This document shows positions 1 to 8,678 of a stretch of DNA of 64,000 nucleotides, piece after piece; position 1 is the first letter of the stretch; every line of letters begins with the position of its first letter. A program made the translations under genes and the position numbers. Source of the DNA: JBMYRH01 sp049602155 (lineage in GTDB: Bacteria > Myxococcota_A > UBA9042 > PHBI01 > JBMYRH01); contig JBMYRH010000003.1 of assembly GCA_049602155.1 (NCBI GenBank), positions 186,001 through 250,000 of the forward strand. The letters run 5' to 3'. Below the pieces are notes generated by a model, which was not told the origin of the DNA, made no database searches, and saw nothing but the letters and a program-made list of their open reading frames with translations.

Positions 1-2
1 TT

Positions 3-1043
3 TCAGCTGCGGGAGTCCAGGACATCCCAGGGGGCCTCATCGTCCACGTCGGCCGATTCGATACCGCCGCACTGCCCCCAGCCTATGACCAAAAGGAGAC
101 CGACGCTGGGTACCGGCCCAACATCGGAGCCGCTGCGTCGAACTTTGGCGCCCTGCGGGTGACGGTCAGGCCGGGTCCCCGCATCGGGCGCCCCGTCTTA
201 ATCAGCGCTGAGGGGGGCCTTGAGGCGATCGTCGTCGAGAACACGGCCCGAACTGTGAAGGGAGCCGCCCGAAAGCTCACGATACGCTCTGTACAAGCCC
301 CAGATGGTCGCACGACCTTGATGGTGAGCGGGACGATGGGGCGACGAGCCAAGCCATTTGGGCAACGCAAGCGCCTCCATGACCCGGACCGTTGGACAGG
401 GCTCGTGCTCAAGAGCCTCATAGAGAAGCACGGGGTGAGCGTCGGGGATGCCTTCGAGGTCACGACCGAACCGCTCCCCGCAGACGCAGGCCCTCCCCTC
501 CACACCATTCAAAGCCGCTCGTTGCCTGAGACCCTTGCTGACATCAACACGTGGTCGAACAACTTCATGGCTGAGATGGTGCTGAAGCAGATGGGGTGTG
601 ACCTCGGGCCCGCGTGCTCCTGGAAACGGGGCGTCGAGCGCGCGACAAGCGCCCTTCAAGCCCTGGGCCTGCCCGCGGAGAGCTTCCGCATCGTGAACGG
701 CTCAGGGCTCTATCGCGCGACGACGGTGAGCCCTGCCAGCATGACCGCTCTGCTCGTCGCCATGGCGACCGACACCACGAGGGCGGGGGCGTTTCTGGGG
801 AGCCTCGCCGTCAGCGGTAAACCAGGCACCATGCATAAGCGGCTCACTGCCAAGCGCGTCCGAGGGAAAGTGAAGGGGAAAACAGGGACCCTCGATGAGG
901 TGGTGAGCCTGTCTGGCTACGTACCTAGCCGTCGAGGGCGAACCCTCGCCTTCTCGGTTTTCGTCAACGGCGCGAACTCCGAGCGAACGGGCGCGATACG
1001 TCGAAAGATCGATCGCCTGGTGCGCAAGCTCGAGAGGCTCTAG
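3..1043 (+). CDS. dacB: D-alanyl-D-alanine carboxypeptidase/endopeptidase (PBP4, peptidase S13), 3' part
   Basis: The reading frame is open from the left edge, so the gene is partial at its 5' end and about 346 residues are visible. Peptidase S13 enzymes act in the periplasm, trimming or cutting peptidoglycan cross-bridges. The second active-site motif S-N-N is seen at 555-563 in a segment reading NTWSNNFMAEMV, and the third motif K-T-G at 879-887, followed by T-L. The stretch N-G-S-G-L between them is also typical of PBP4. The catalytic SxxK motif must lie upstream of the window. An internal ATG at 159 is not the start, because homologous sequence (SNFGALRV) precedes it. It converges on the TPR gene, 48 bases away. 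Family assignment is firm; endopeptidase versus carboxypeptidase activity cannot be decided. Confidence 0.88.
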   Translation, partial: SAAGVQDIPGGLIVHVGRFDTAALPPAYDQKETDAGYRPNIGAAASNFGALRVTVRPGPRIGRPVLISAEGGLEAIVVENTARTVKGAARKLTIRSVQAPDGRTTLMVSGTMGRRAKPFGQRKRLHDPDRWTGLVLKSLIEKHGVSVGDAFEVTTEPLPADAGPPLHTIQSRSLPETLADINTWSNNFMAEMVLKQMGCDLGPACSWKRGVERATSALQALGLPAESFRIVNGSGLYRATTVSPASMTALLVAMATDTTRAGAFLGSLAVSGKPGTMHKRLTAKRVRGKVKGKTGTLDEVVSLSGYVPSRRGRTLAFSVFVNGANSERTGAIRRKIDRLVRKLERL

Positions 1044-1091
1044 AGGGCGCGCACACGCAGCTGCATGGCGCCCACGGAGCCAGCATCGCGC

Positions 1092-4000
1092 TTAGCGGCA
1101 CATCCGCTTGGTCTGTCGCGCGATCTCTTCCCGGTCGTAGGCGCTCTTCGGTGCGACCCTCAGGTACTCTTTGAAGGAGTTGCAGCTCAAGGTCGTCAGC
1201 CCCTTCTCCTTGTACAAGAAGCCGAGGTAACGATGCGCGGTGGGGAAGTTCGCTCCGCCTGCTGCGATCGCCTGCTTGAAGTGATCTTCAGCCTCGGTGC
1301 GACGGTCGCTCTTCAGCGCGATCTCACCCATCTCGTAGTGTGCTGACGGGTTCTTGGGGTCACGCGCCAGGATCTCTTTGAGGTACGCCTCGGCCTCCGT
1401 CCGCTTGCCCATCGTGTTGAGTGTGCGAGCGAACTCGATCACTGCATCCTCTCGGACCGGATCCAAGATCATCGCCTGCTTGAAGTCGCTCAACGCCTCG
1501 CGGTGCTGTCCGTTCTCATAGAAGAGGCGACCGCGTCGGAAGTAAATGTCGGGGTCGATCCGCTTCCGATCCAAGTTACTGGTGTAGCGCTCGTAGTCAT
1601 TGACGATCTGAGTGTACTGACCGAGCGCTTTTCGGCGGTTATCAATGCCGCCCACCTCGGTATAGGCCCGCGCGAGGTCGGCCCGCATGGCGTTGTTTCC
1701 TGCAGCCAAGGAGGACGCCTTTGCGAGGTACTCGACCGCCTCTCTGACGCGGCCCTGTGCCATCTCGTTGCGCCCAAGGTAGTAGTAGGCATCCGCGCTC
1801 TCGGAGTTGACCTTGAGGGCCTTCCTCAAGTCTTCATCAGCGACCTTGTACTCACCCTTCGCGGTGTGCACGGCGCCGCGCAACACGTTCGCGCGCAAGT
1901 TCAAGGGATCCGTGCCAATGACCGCCTCGACATGCTTAAAGGCGTCATCGTAGCGCTTGAGCTTGATCAACACCTCCGAGTAATCGAGGAGGGTCTTCGC
2001 GTCCAGCGCGCCCGCGATCTGCAGATCGCGGTAATAACGTGCGGCCTCATCGGCATATCCAAGGCTCTTCAAGAGGGTGGCGAAGCGCAGCTTCACGTCG
2101 GTGTTGTTGGGGTCGATCGTCAGGATCTCCCCCATCGTCTCCTTCGCGCGGAGGGTGGCACCGATCTTCATCTGGTACTCGGCCTTCTTCTCCAAGATGG
2201 GGAGCTTGTCCTCCACCACGGTCGCGCCCTGACTCAAGGTCTCCACGGACTCTTGCTGACGGCCCTCTTGAAACTGGAGGGTCGCCAAGGCCAGGTAAGC
2301 CAGGTTGAAGCTGGGCTCATTCTCGATGATGTTCGCGTAGATCGACTTGGCCGTCTTGTAGTGCTCAGCCTGGCGCTCACCCTCGGCTTGGAGCATCAGG
2401 AGCCCCGTGTCTTTCGGGTGCTTACGGAGCGCCTCGTTAAGCTGACTCTTTGCCGTATCAGGATCGTTGGTCGCGTCGTACACCTTGACGATGGCCTCAT
2501 AAAACCGCGCTGAGCCACCGCCAGCCTTCTGGCACTGCTGAAGGCGAATGAGCGCCTCTTGGTGCTTGCCCTGCTGACTCAACAGCCCGGCGAGCTCCAG
2601 CGCCGTGCGCTCGTCATCAGGTCGGAGCTCAAGGGCCCGCCCAAGGGCGTAGCTCTTGTCGTCCATCTTCTGCTGAGCTTCGGCGAGCATGGCCTTGAGC
2701 CAGAACGCGCGGAACTGCTCATCGTCATTCTGCGTGTTCTTGGCGGCGCTGAGGGCCTCCTCGATCAGGACCTTGGCGTCCTCATACCCCTTCTCATAGA
2801 GGGTGATCTGAGCCATCGCGAGCTTCGCACCGGAGTGCGACGCGTTGGCGCTCAACAGGCGCTGAAGGTAGTCGCGTGACGCAGGGAGCTCTTGGCGTTT
2901 GAGGTAAATATTGCCCAGGTCATACAGCGCCGCCTGATACGCAGCGTCCGTCGCGAGCGTGGCCTTGTAGTAGCCAATCGCCCCGTCTTCATCCTTGTTC
3001 TGGAGCGCGATGCGACCCAGCATGTACAAGATCTCAGGGCTGTTCTGTTCGCTCGATATGTGTTGCATCAAGGCCGCTTGAGCCTCCTCTCGCTTCCCTT
3101 CAGCCAAGAGCTGCTGGGCTTTGAGCTGAAGGTTGTTCGCCATGAGGTCTGCCGTCTTGTACTTCTTAAGATCTTCGGCGTATTTCTTTGCGGCGAAGAA
3201 CTCCGGGTGACGCTCTTTGCAACGTAAGAGCTCTCCGACGAGCTCTTGCTGAGCCTTTTTGTCAGTCGGGCTAAGCTTGAGCTTCTGTTTCAGGCCGTCG
3301 ATGGACCGCGCAAAATCAGCTGGCGCATCGCCCTTAGAGCGACGCCCCTGTGACGCGGGCTTCGCCGGAGCTGCGCCCGTCGCACCACCCGCGGCAGCTG
3401 CCGCGCGCTCTGCAGCACCTGGAATGGGCTGCGCGCCTGGCGGAGGTGAGTCGCCCATTAAGAGGTTCATCCCAAAGTAGCCCATGTCGGTCTCGCCGAG
3501 CAGCAAGCCACCACAGAAGAGTGCTGTGACCCCAATGATCAGGGCCTTGTTCTGGCCGCCCTTGGCGTCCTTGCCGCGCTTTTTGCCTCGCGCGCGCCGT
3601 CGACGTCGACCGCCAGCCTTCGAGGTCGGAGCTCCGGGGGCCGCTCCAGTCATGTTGGCGTCCCCGCCGTCTGCCATGTCGAGTTCTAGTCGCCCGCCGT
3701 CCGCGCCTGACGCCTCGGTCGTCGTGGCGAAGTCGTTGCCACCGCCATCGTCGAGGGACGCAAAGCCGAAGTCATCAAACCCCTCGCCGTCTTGGGCGAA
3801 GTCGGACGTGCTGAACGGGTTTTGATCGCCGCCCCCCCCCCCTCCGAAGGGATCGTCATCGTCGGCGAAGGGGTTTGCGGCGAAGGGATCATCGCTGAAC
3901 CCGCCGGAGTCGATGTTGCCGAAGGGGTCGTCAGCAGCGGCCGCGCTGCCACCGAAGTCACCCCCAAAGGCGCCTGCGTCCACCTGTCCAAATGGATCAT

Positions 4001-4751
4001 CGCCGCCGCCAGCCCCAGACTGCGCCGCGCCGATCCCGGTCTCGGTGCCCCAGCCCGAGCTTCCGCCACCCCCTGCATCAGGCTGCTCTCCCCATACGAC
4101 CTCTGTGTCGCCGAAGGGGTTGTACGCTTCACCACCCGCCGGCGGTGCGTTGCCCACGACGGTCTGCGCATCGCGAGGTGCCTGACCTTGAGGCGCAGAC
4201 ACGCTGCCCTCTTTCCAGACGATGTCGTCCGACTGTGGGATCTCCGTGGAGCGCCGCTGGTAAGTACCTATGACCGCGACATCTGTCTGACTCAAGCTGC
4301 GATGCCGTCGGCGTCGGAAGAGGTACGACGTGTCCGTGCCCTCCTCGTCACCCTCCCCTTCTGAGGGGGCGTCTTGTGGCTCTGTGCCCGTATTCAATTC
4401 GAAGGTATCGGGCTCCTCGGCGGGAGGAGCGGCAGGCATCGCGAACCCATCATCAGCGCTCGCGGCCACCGGGTCGGCGGTCCCAGCGCCGAAAGCGAAG
4501 GGATCGGCTGCGTCAGGCTCCTCGGCTGGCGCCGCTGGTGCCTCGAAGAAGGCCGCCTCTGCGGCATCACCGGTATCAAGCTCTAAGCCTGTACCCATGT
4601 CCTCCTCGTCCATGGCGCCCACGATGGCCGTAGGTTCCTCTTCTCCACCAGGCTCAGGAGACCACGCGTGGAAGCAGCTCCAGCACACGACCTCTGCGCC
4701 CGACGCCTCAACCTCGTTGTCAGCGCCACAGCTGGGACATTTTATGTTCAT
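1092..4751 (-). CDS. Zinc-ribbon, single-TM, multi-TPR protein (1219 aa)
   Basis: The N-terminus has a CxxC...CxxC zinc ribbon (C5, C8, C23, C26) like those of MJ0042-type proteins. About 370 residues of Asp/Gly-rich low complexity follow, with repeated D-P-F-G units. Next come a basic cluster (RRRRRARGKKRGK), one membrane segment at about residues 403-422, and from about residue 480 to the end a long array of tetratricopeptide repeats. Basic residues before the membrane segment suggest the ribbon is cytoplasmic and the TPR array periplasmic, probably as a protein-assembly scaffold. The ATG follows a GAGAGGG sequence. The coding strand carries eleven consecutive G at codons about 304-307, a slippage-prone tract. 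Similar zinc-ribbon/TPR proteins are common in Myxococcota; the partner is unknown. Confidence 0.85.
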   Translation of the reverse strand: MNIKCPSCGADNEVEASGAEVVCWSCFHAWSPEPGGEEEPTAIVGAMDEEDMGTGLELDTGDAAEAAFFEAPAAPAEEPDAADPFAFGAGTADPVAASADDGFAMPAAPPAEEPDTFELNTGTEPQDAPSEGEGDEEGTDTSYLFRRRRHRSLSQTDVAVIGTYQRRSTEIPQSDDIVWKEGSVSAPQGQAPRDAQTVVGNAPPAGGEAYNPFGDTEVVWGEQPDAGGGGSSGWGTETGIGAAQSGAGGGDDPFGQVDAGAFGGDFGGSAAAADDPFGNIDSGGFSDDPFAANPFADDDDPFGGGGGGDQNPFSTSDFAQDGEGFDDFGFASLDDGGGNDFATTTEASGADGGRLELDMADGGDANMTGAAPGAPTSKAGGRRRRRARGKKRGKDAKGGQNKALIIGVTALFCGGLLLGETDMGYFGMNLLMGDSPPPGAQPIPGAAERAAAAAGGATGAAPAKPASQGRRSKGDAPADFARSIDGLKQKLKLSPTDKKAQQELVGELLRCKERHPEFFAAKKYAEDLKKYKTADLMANNLQLKAQQLLAEGKREEAQAALMQHISSEQNSPEILYMLGRIALQNKDEDGAIGYYKATLATDAAYQAALYDLGNIYLKRQELPASRDYLQRLLSANASHSGAKLAMAQITLYEKGYEDAKVLIEEALSAAKNTQNDDEQFRAFWLKAMLAEAQQKMDDKSYALGRALELRPDDERTALELAGLLSQQGKHQEALIRLQQCQKAGGGSARFYEAIVKVYDATNDPDTAKSQLNEALRKHPKDTGLLMLQAEGERQAEHYKTAKSIYANIIENEPSFNLAYLALATLQFQEGRQQESVETLSQGATVVEDKLPILEKKAEYQMKIGATLRAKETMGEILTIDPNNTDVKLRFATLLKSLGYADEAARYYRDLQIAGALDAKTLLDYSEVLIKLKRYDDAFKHVEAVIGTDPLNLRANVLRGAVHTAKGEYKVADEDLRKALKVNSESADAYYYLGRNEMAQGRVREAVEYLAKASSLAAGNNAMRADLARAYTEVGGIDNRRKALGQYTQIVNDYERYTSNLDRKRIDPDIYFRRGRLFYENGQHREALSDFKQAMILDPVREDAVIEFARTLNTMGKRTEAEAYLKEILARDPKNPSAHYEMGEIALKSDRRTEAEDHFKQAIAAGGANFPTAHRYLGFLYKEKGLTTLSCNSFKEYLRVAPKSAYDREEIARQTKRMCR
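3832..3842. repeat. Homopolymeric C11 (G11 on the coding strand) inside the TPR gene
   Basis: Eleven consecutive C on the plus strand encode a glycine run of the reverse-strand TPR protein near residue 304. Tracts of this length are prone to slipped-strand mispairing. A one-base change would shift the frame upstream of both the membrane segment and the TPR array. Confidence 0.9.
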
Positions 4752-4845
4752 CTGCCCTCTCTGCCCTGCCCGCTCAAATCGAACGGAACCATGGGCGGCA
4801 TTCGCTGGACCCTAGGGCCCACGACTTCGTCACCGACATCGTGTG

Positions 4846-4851
4846 TATAAT
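4846..4851 (+). promoter_or_regulatory. Candidate -10 element for selB
   Basis: An exact TATAAT stands in a GC-rich divergent intergenic region, about 110 bases before selB. The matching -35 region (GACTTC at 17-base spacing) is a poor match, so this is tentative. Confidence 0.35.
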
Positions 4852-4871
4852 CCGAATGTTGCACAGAATCG

Positions 4872-4899
4872 ATGCTACCGCGCAGCGGAGGGTTGTCAA
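4872..4899 (-). promoter_or_regulatory. Promoter of the zinc-ribbon/TPR gene
   Basis: On the minus strand a perfect TTGACA (4894-4899) is followed after 16 bases by TAGCAT (4872-4877). The predicted transcript has a leader of roughly 115 bases before the ATG at 4751. Confidence 0.5.
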
Positions 4900-4959
4900 G
4901 ACGATGGGTCATATGGGATAGCCCGCCTGGGTCAAACGTCGCTCAACTAAGGGGATAAA

Positions 4960-6915
4960 TTGGAGAGCAGCACACCGAAAACATCCGAGATCAGGGCTGT
5001 CATCGGAACCGCCGGCCACGTGGATCACGGAAAGACCACTCTGGTGCAACAACTGACCGGAATGGAGACCGACCGACTCCAAGAAGAGAAGTCTCGGGGC
5101 ATCTCTATCGAGTTAGGGTTCGCCTGGTTGGACCTCGACGCCGAGTCCCGTGTCGCGCTCATCGACGTGCCTGGTCACGAGCGCTTTGTGCGGCAGATGA
5201 TCGCCGGCGCAGCTGGGATTGACCTCGTGTTGCTCATCATCGCTGCAGACGAGGGGGTGATGCCCCAAACCCGTGAGCACTTAGACATCTGTGAGCTGCT
5301 CGGGGTTCAAACGGGCGCCATTGTGCTCACCAAGACGGACTTGGTGGAGCCAGACTGGTTAGAGCTGGTCATCGAAGATGTCAGCGAATCAGTGAGCGGC
5401 ACGTTCCTTGAGGGGGCGCCGGTCATGACTTATTCGGCCATGCAGCCAGAGACAATCGGCGCCATCCGCGAAGGGATCGCGGCGCTCGTGAACGCCGCAG
5501 AGCAGCAAGGTAGCCTCGCTAACCGAAGCCAGGACCGCCCCTTCAAGCTCTCCATCGATCGGGCCTTCACCATGAAGGGCTTTGGGACCATCGTGACCGG
5601 GACGAGCTCCGCCGGGACATTAAAAGTGGGAGACTCCGTGGCCGTCCTCCCTGACGGCCCCACGGGCAGAGTTCGAGGGCTGCAAGTCCACGGACAGGCC
5701 ACCGATCAAGTGGGCGCCGGTGTCCGCGTCGCCGTGAACATTCAGGGCGTCGAACACCAAGAGATACGCCGAGGGCAAGTGCTCGCTAAACCCGACAGCG
5801 TCGAAGTCGTCAGCATGTTCGACGGGACCTTCCGCCCGCTCTCCCGCCTGGACGACGTGGTCCCCGATCGAACCCGAGTGCTCGTGCATGTAGGCACGGC
5901 CCAAGTCGAGGGGACCCTCGCGTGGGTGGGCGATGACGTCGCCAGCCCGGGAGAACGCACTGGGGTCCAGGTTCGCCTAGACTCTCCACTGCCCATGTTG
6001 CCAGGCGAACCCTTCGTGGCCCGTGGATTCACGGTCTTGGCAGGTTATGGAAAGACACTGGGCGGTGGGCGAGCGCTGACCCCGGCGCTCCGACGCCATC
6101 GACAACGAGACACACGCCGTCGCCCGCTTATCGAAACCCTCCGAGAAGGGGACTGCGAGGCATCGCTCCTCGCGCTGGTCCAGTACGAGAACACCATTGG
6201 GGTCCCGTTGAGCACTCTGCCATCGCGCCTGCCCTTTGAGCGCTCGGTGCTAGAGAGCGTGGGTGAGGCGCTCCAGGCGTCGGGGGCCGTGGTGATCGCG
6301 GACAGCACCTTGTACCCGAGTGAGGTGGTAGCCGACCTCGCGGATCGCGCGATTGAGCAGGTCAAAGAGCACCACGCCCGTAACGCCGCTTGGCCCGGGA
6401 TCTTGCCCGCCGAATTGCGGACCCGAGTCCGCGCCGATCTCACTCAAGAACTCTTCGCGCACGTCACCGACCGGGCGATCGCTCAAGGGTCGCTCGTCCG
6501 GCGCGGCCCCGTCTTGGCCTGCCCTGACTTCACGCCCCGATTAAGCGAGGCCCAACGATCAGCCTCGGAGGCCGTCCTCACCACCCTCAACGAGGGGGAA
6601 TGTACCCCTCTGCGGCTGCAAGATCTGCCGGAGGCCGTGGACCTCACGGCGCGCGCCGTTGACGAAGCCTTGGAGCTCCTCGTCGCGTCCGACGATGTGA
6701 TCCGCGTGAGCAAAGAGCTCTTCTACGCGAAGGCTCAAATCGACGCGCTCCAAGCACGGCTGGTCACCTACTTAGAGGCCAACGAGATCATGGACACAGC
6801 AGCCTTTAAAGAGCTGACTGGGGCGAGCAGGAAGTGGACGATCCCTCTCGGTGAGTACTTTGACCGCATTCACCTGACGATCCGCGTGGGCAACGACCGG
6901 CGCCTGCGCCGCTAG
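4960..6915 (+). CDS. selB: Selenocysteine-specific elongation factor SelB
   Basis: SelB delivers Sec-tRNA to ribosomes at UGA codons marked by a SECIS hairpin. The GTPase motifs are clear: G1 AGHVDHGKTT at residues 18-27, the SelB-type switch RGISIELGFAWL, G3 DVPGHERFVRQM, and G4 TKTD. EF-Tu-like beta-barrel domains follow (FTMKGFGTIVTGT), then a C-terminal half of winged helices ending at residue 651; that half binds the SECIS element in known SelB proteins. The start is TTG, with AAGGGG about six bases upstream. The length is normal for the family. No selA, selD, selC or obvious selenoprotein gene lies in this window, so the rest of the pathway must be elsewhere. Confidence 0.95.
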   Translation: MESSTPKTSEIRAVIGTAGHVDHGKTTLVQQLTGMETDRLQEEKSRGISIELGFAWLDLDAESRVALIDVPGHERFVRQMIAGAAGIDLVLLIIAADEGVMPQTREHLDICELLGVQTGAIVLTKTDLVEPDWLELVIEDVSESVSGTFLEGAPVMTYSAMQPETIGAIREGIAALVNAAEQQGSLANRSQDRPFKLSIDRAFTMKGFGTIVTGTSSAGTLKVGDSVAVLPDGPTGRVRGLQVHGQATDQVGAGVRVAVNIQGVEHQEIRRGQVLAKPDSVEVVSMFDGTFRPLSRLDDVVPDRTRVLVHVGTAQVEGTLAWVGDDVASPGERTGVQVRLDSPLPMLPGEPFVARGFTVLAGYGKTLGGGRALTPALRRHRQRDTRRRPLIETLREGDCEASLLALVQYENTIGVPLSTLPSRLPFERSVLESVGEALQASGAVVIADSTLYPSEVVADLADRAIEQVKEHHARNAAWPGILPAELRTRVRADLTQELFAHVTDRAIAQGSLVRRGPVLACPDFTPRLSEAQRSASEAVLTTLNEGECTPLRLQDLPEAVDLTARAVDEALELLVASDDVIRVSKELFYAKAQIDALQARLVTYLEANEIMDTAAFKELTGASRKWTIPLGEYFDRIHLTIRVGNDRRLRR

Positions 6916-6919
6916 CGAC

Positions 6920-7246
6920 TCAGGAGACGTCGAGGTTGCTCCACCCGGCCCAGGTCCCATTGTCATTCTTCAAGCGATAGCACAGCGGCGTGAACCCACG
7001 ATGGTTCAACTGCGCCGTGAAGCTCTCGATGACCCCCTCCATGTCCGGGGCGTCTCGAATCACGAACTGAATAATGTACTGCAGGGGGTCGTAGCACTGC
7101 GTCTCCGCGTACAAGCGGCTCTTGCTGCGCTCCTTCCGCTCAAAGACCGTGACCTGAAAGATCACGCTGCGGCCAAGCTTCGTGGCCTCGAGCTGGAAGC
7201 GGTTGAACTCGCGAATAGCGCCCAATACAACCCACTGAAGTTTCAA
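6920..7246 (-). CDS. Small hypothetical protein (108 aa)
   Basis: I do not recognise this protein. It has no signal peptide or membrane segment and reads as a small mixed alpha/beta soluble domain (DPLQYIIQFVIRDAPDM, then NGTWAGWSN near the end). The only start for the full length is TTG at 7246; a second TTG seven codons in is possible, and a TAG codon lies 16 codons upstream of the first. It ends five bases from the end of selB in a convergent arrangement and lies just downstream of the sigma-54 activator gene on the same strand (59-base gap), so the two could be co-transcribed. The amino-acid composition looks protein-like, but chance cannot be excluded. Confidence 0.5.
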   Translation of the reverse strand: MKLQWVVLGAIREFNRFQLEATKLGRSVIFQVTVFERKERSKSRLYAETQCYDPLQYIIQFVIRDAPDMEGVIESFTAQLNHRGFTPLCYRLKNDNGTWAGWSNLDVS

Positions 7247-7304
7247 GGTTTTTACAGGCTGGCTCCGAAGAGCCCGCCCATAATGAAACCGCGTCTACTG
7301 CGTG

Positions 7305-8516
7305 TCAACCGGGGACTGGCAGTTGAGGCCGGTCCCTCGACCGCTCCAGGAGAGGCCCAGCCGGGCTAAGCCATCGGTAGAGCGTCGACCTACTCACCCC
7401 CAGTCGACGCGCGGCCTCTGAGCGATTTCCGCCAGCCCCCTTGACGGCGTCGGTGGCCGCGAGCCCAGGGTGCGCCTCGCGGAGCAGCCGTGATCGGCCC
7501 CTCTCAAGTCGCATGCGGTGCGGCGGAGTGAGGACACGCTTGGGCACGAATGCGTTCGGATCGCCCCAGACAGCGGCGCGCTGAGCGAGGCTCCGCAGCT
7601 GGCGAACGTTCCCTGGCCAAGGGTCCTCATGCATCGAGGCGAGGACGCGCGCGCTCGGCCATAGATCGCAGGCGTCGAGATCAGCCAGGGCGACCTCGAG
7701 CAGAGGCCCTAGATCCTGTCGACGCTCCCTCAAGGCTGGGAGCTCAACCTGCAGCACGGACAGACGCTGCAGAAGATCAAAGCGAAATGCACCAGAGTCT
7801 GCGTCCACCTCCAGCGCCCTCCAGGTCGCGCTGACGACGCGGACATCAAACGAGACGGGGCGCTCAGCGCCCAGCGGCAGGGCCTCTCCCGTCTCCAACG
7901 CCCTCAGAAGCTTGGCCTGAATCACTGGAGAGAGATCGCCCACCTCGTCCAAGAAGAGCGTGCCTCCGTCCGCACGCTCGAATGCACCTGCTCTATCTCG
8001 CTGAGCGCCTGTGTAGGCGCCGCGACGGGCCCCAAACAGCTCGGCCTCCGCCAGGGTCTCCGGCATCGCCGCGCAGTTCAGCGCGACAAAGGGCCCGGCG
8101 CGCCGCGGTCCAACGTCATGGAGCGCACGCGCGGCGAGCTCTTTGCCGGTCCCGGACTCACCCCGAATCGAGATCGGAGCGTCGCTAAAGGCCGCCCCTG
8201 CGAGGTGGGAGAGCGTGCCCATGAGCGCAGGAGAGCGAGACAGGAAGCCACGCCAAAGCGCCGCATCGGGGTAACGGGCTGAGCCGACCATACGACCGAC
8301 AGGGAGGGCCCGGCGACCGAGCCGCAGGGCATCCCCTGCCCGGAGGACCTCGCGTCGCGCCGTCCCCCCCTCGCCGTGAACCACGTGGAGCACATCACCC
8401 ACCGCACGGAAGCGCCGCCATAGGCCGTCAGTCCCGCGGCGCCGGTAGGTTTGGCGGGCCCGCAGCCGCAAAGGTGAACCTGGGTCGAGCAGGATCAGTG
8501 AGGCAGGATCAGACAT
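7305..8516 (-). CDS. Sigma-54-dependent transcriptional activator, Fis-type HTH
   Basis: This is a bacterial enhancer-binding protein that remodels sigma-54 RNA polymerase. The AAA+ core shows Walker A GESGTGKE (residues 119-126), the sigma-54 contact loop GAYTGA (166-171), Walker B FLDE (188-191) and WPGNVRQL (300-307). A Fis-type helix-turn-helix follows at about 362-383 (GNRSEAARRLGVSRSTLYRW). The N-terminal 90 residues contain no receiver or GAF domain; residues about 40-75 resemble a degraded FHA fold, as in several myxobacterial activators. The ATG follows CAGGAGTCTC. No kinase partner is adjacent. The target genes are not evident, and I did not find a convincing -24/-12 promoter nearby. 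Confidence 0.9.
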   Translation of the reverse strand: MSDPASLILLDPGSPLRLRARQTYRRRGTDGLWRRFRAVGDVLHVVHGEGGTARREVLRAGDALRLGRRALPVGRMVGSARYPDAALWRGFLSRSPALMGTLSHLAGAAFSDAPISIRGESGTGKELAARALHDVGPRRAGPFVALNCAAMPETLAEAELFGARRGAYTGAQRDRAGAFERADGGTLFLDEVGDLSPVIQAKLLRALETGEALPLGAERPVSFDVRVVSATWRALEVDADSGAFRFDLLQRLSVLQVELPALRERRQDLGPLLEVALADLDACDLWPSARVLASMHEDPWPGNVRQLRSLAQRAAVWGDPNAFVPKRVLTPPHRMRLERGRSRLLREAHPGLAATDAVKGAGGNRSEAARRLGVSRSTLYRWLSPAGPLLERSRDRPQLPVPG

Positions 8517-8624
8517 GAGACTCCTGAGGCAATTGGAAGCGATAAAGAGAGCGAGTGGTTACGTGATGACGAGGGAGCGCGATCTCGCGCCAACTATTTT
8601 TCCTAGAGCGTCTGTCTGCGCAGG

Positions 8625-8653
8625 TTGGGCGGCGCCAAAGAGCGTGCTATAGC
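8625..8653 (+). promoter_or_regulatory. Promoter for the 274-aa membrane protein gene
   Basis: TTGGGC (8625-8630) and TATAGC (8648-8653) are separated by exactly 17 bases. The predicted transcript starts near 8660, just ahead of the AGGAGG ribosome-binding site at about 8664. Confidence 0.45.
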
Positions 8654-8678
8654 GCGCCTCCCGAGGAGGCGAAGAGCC

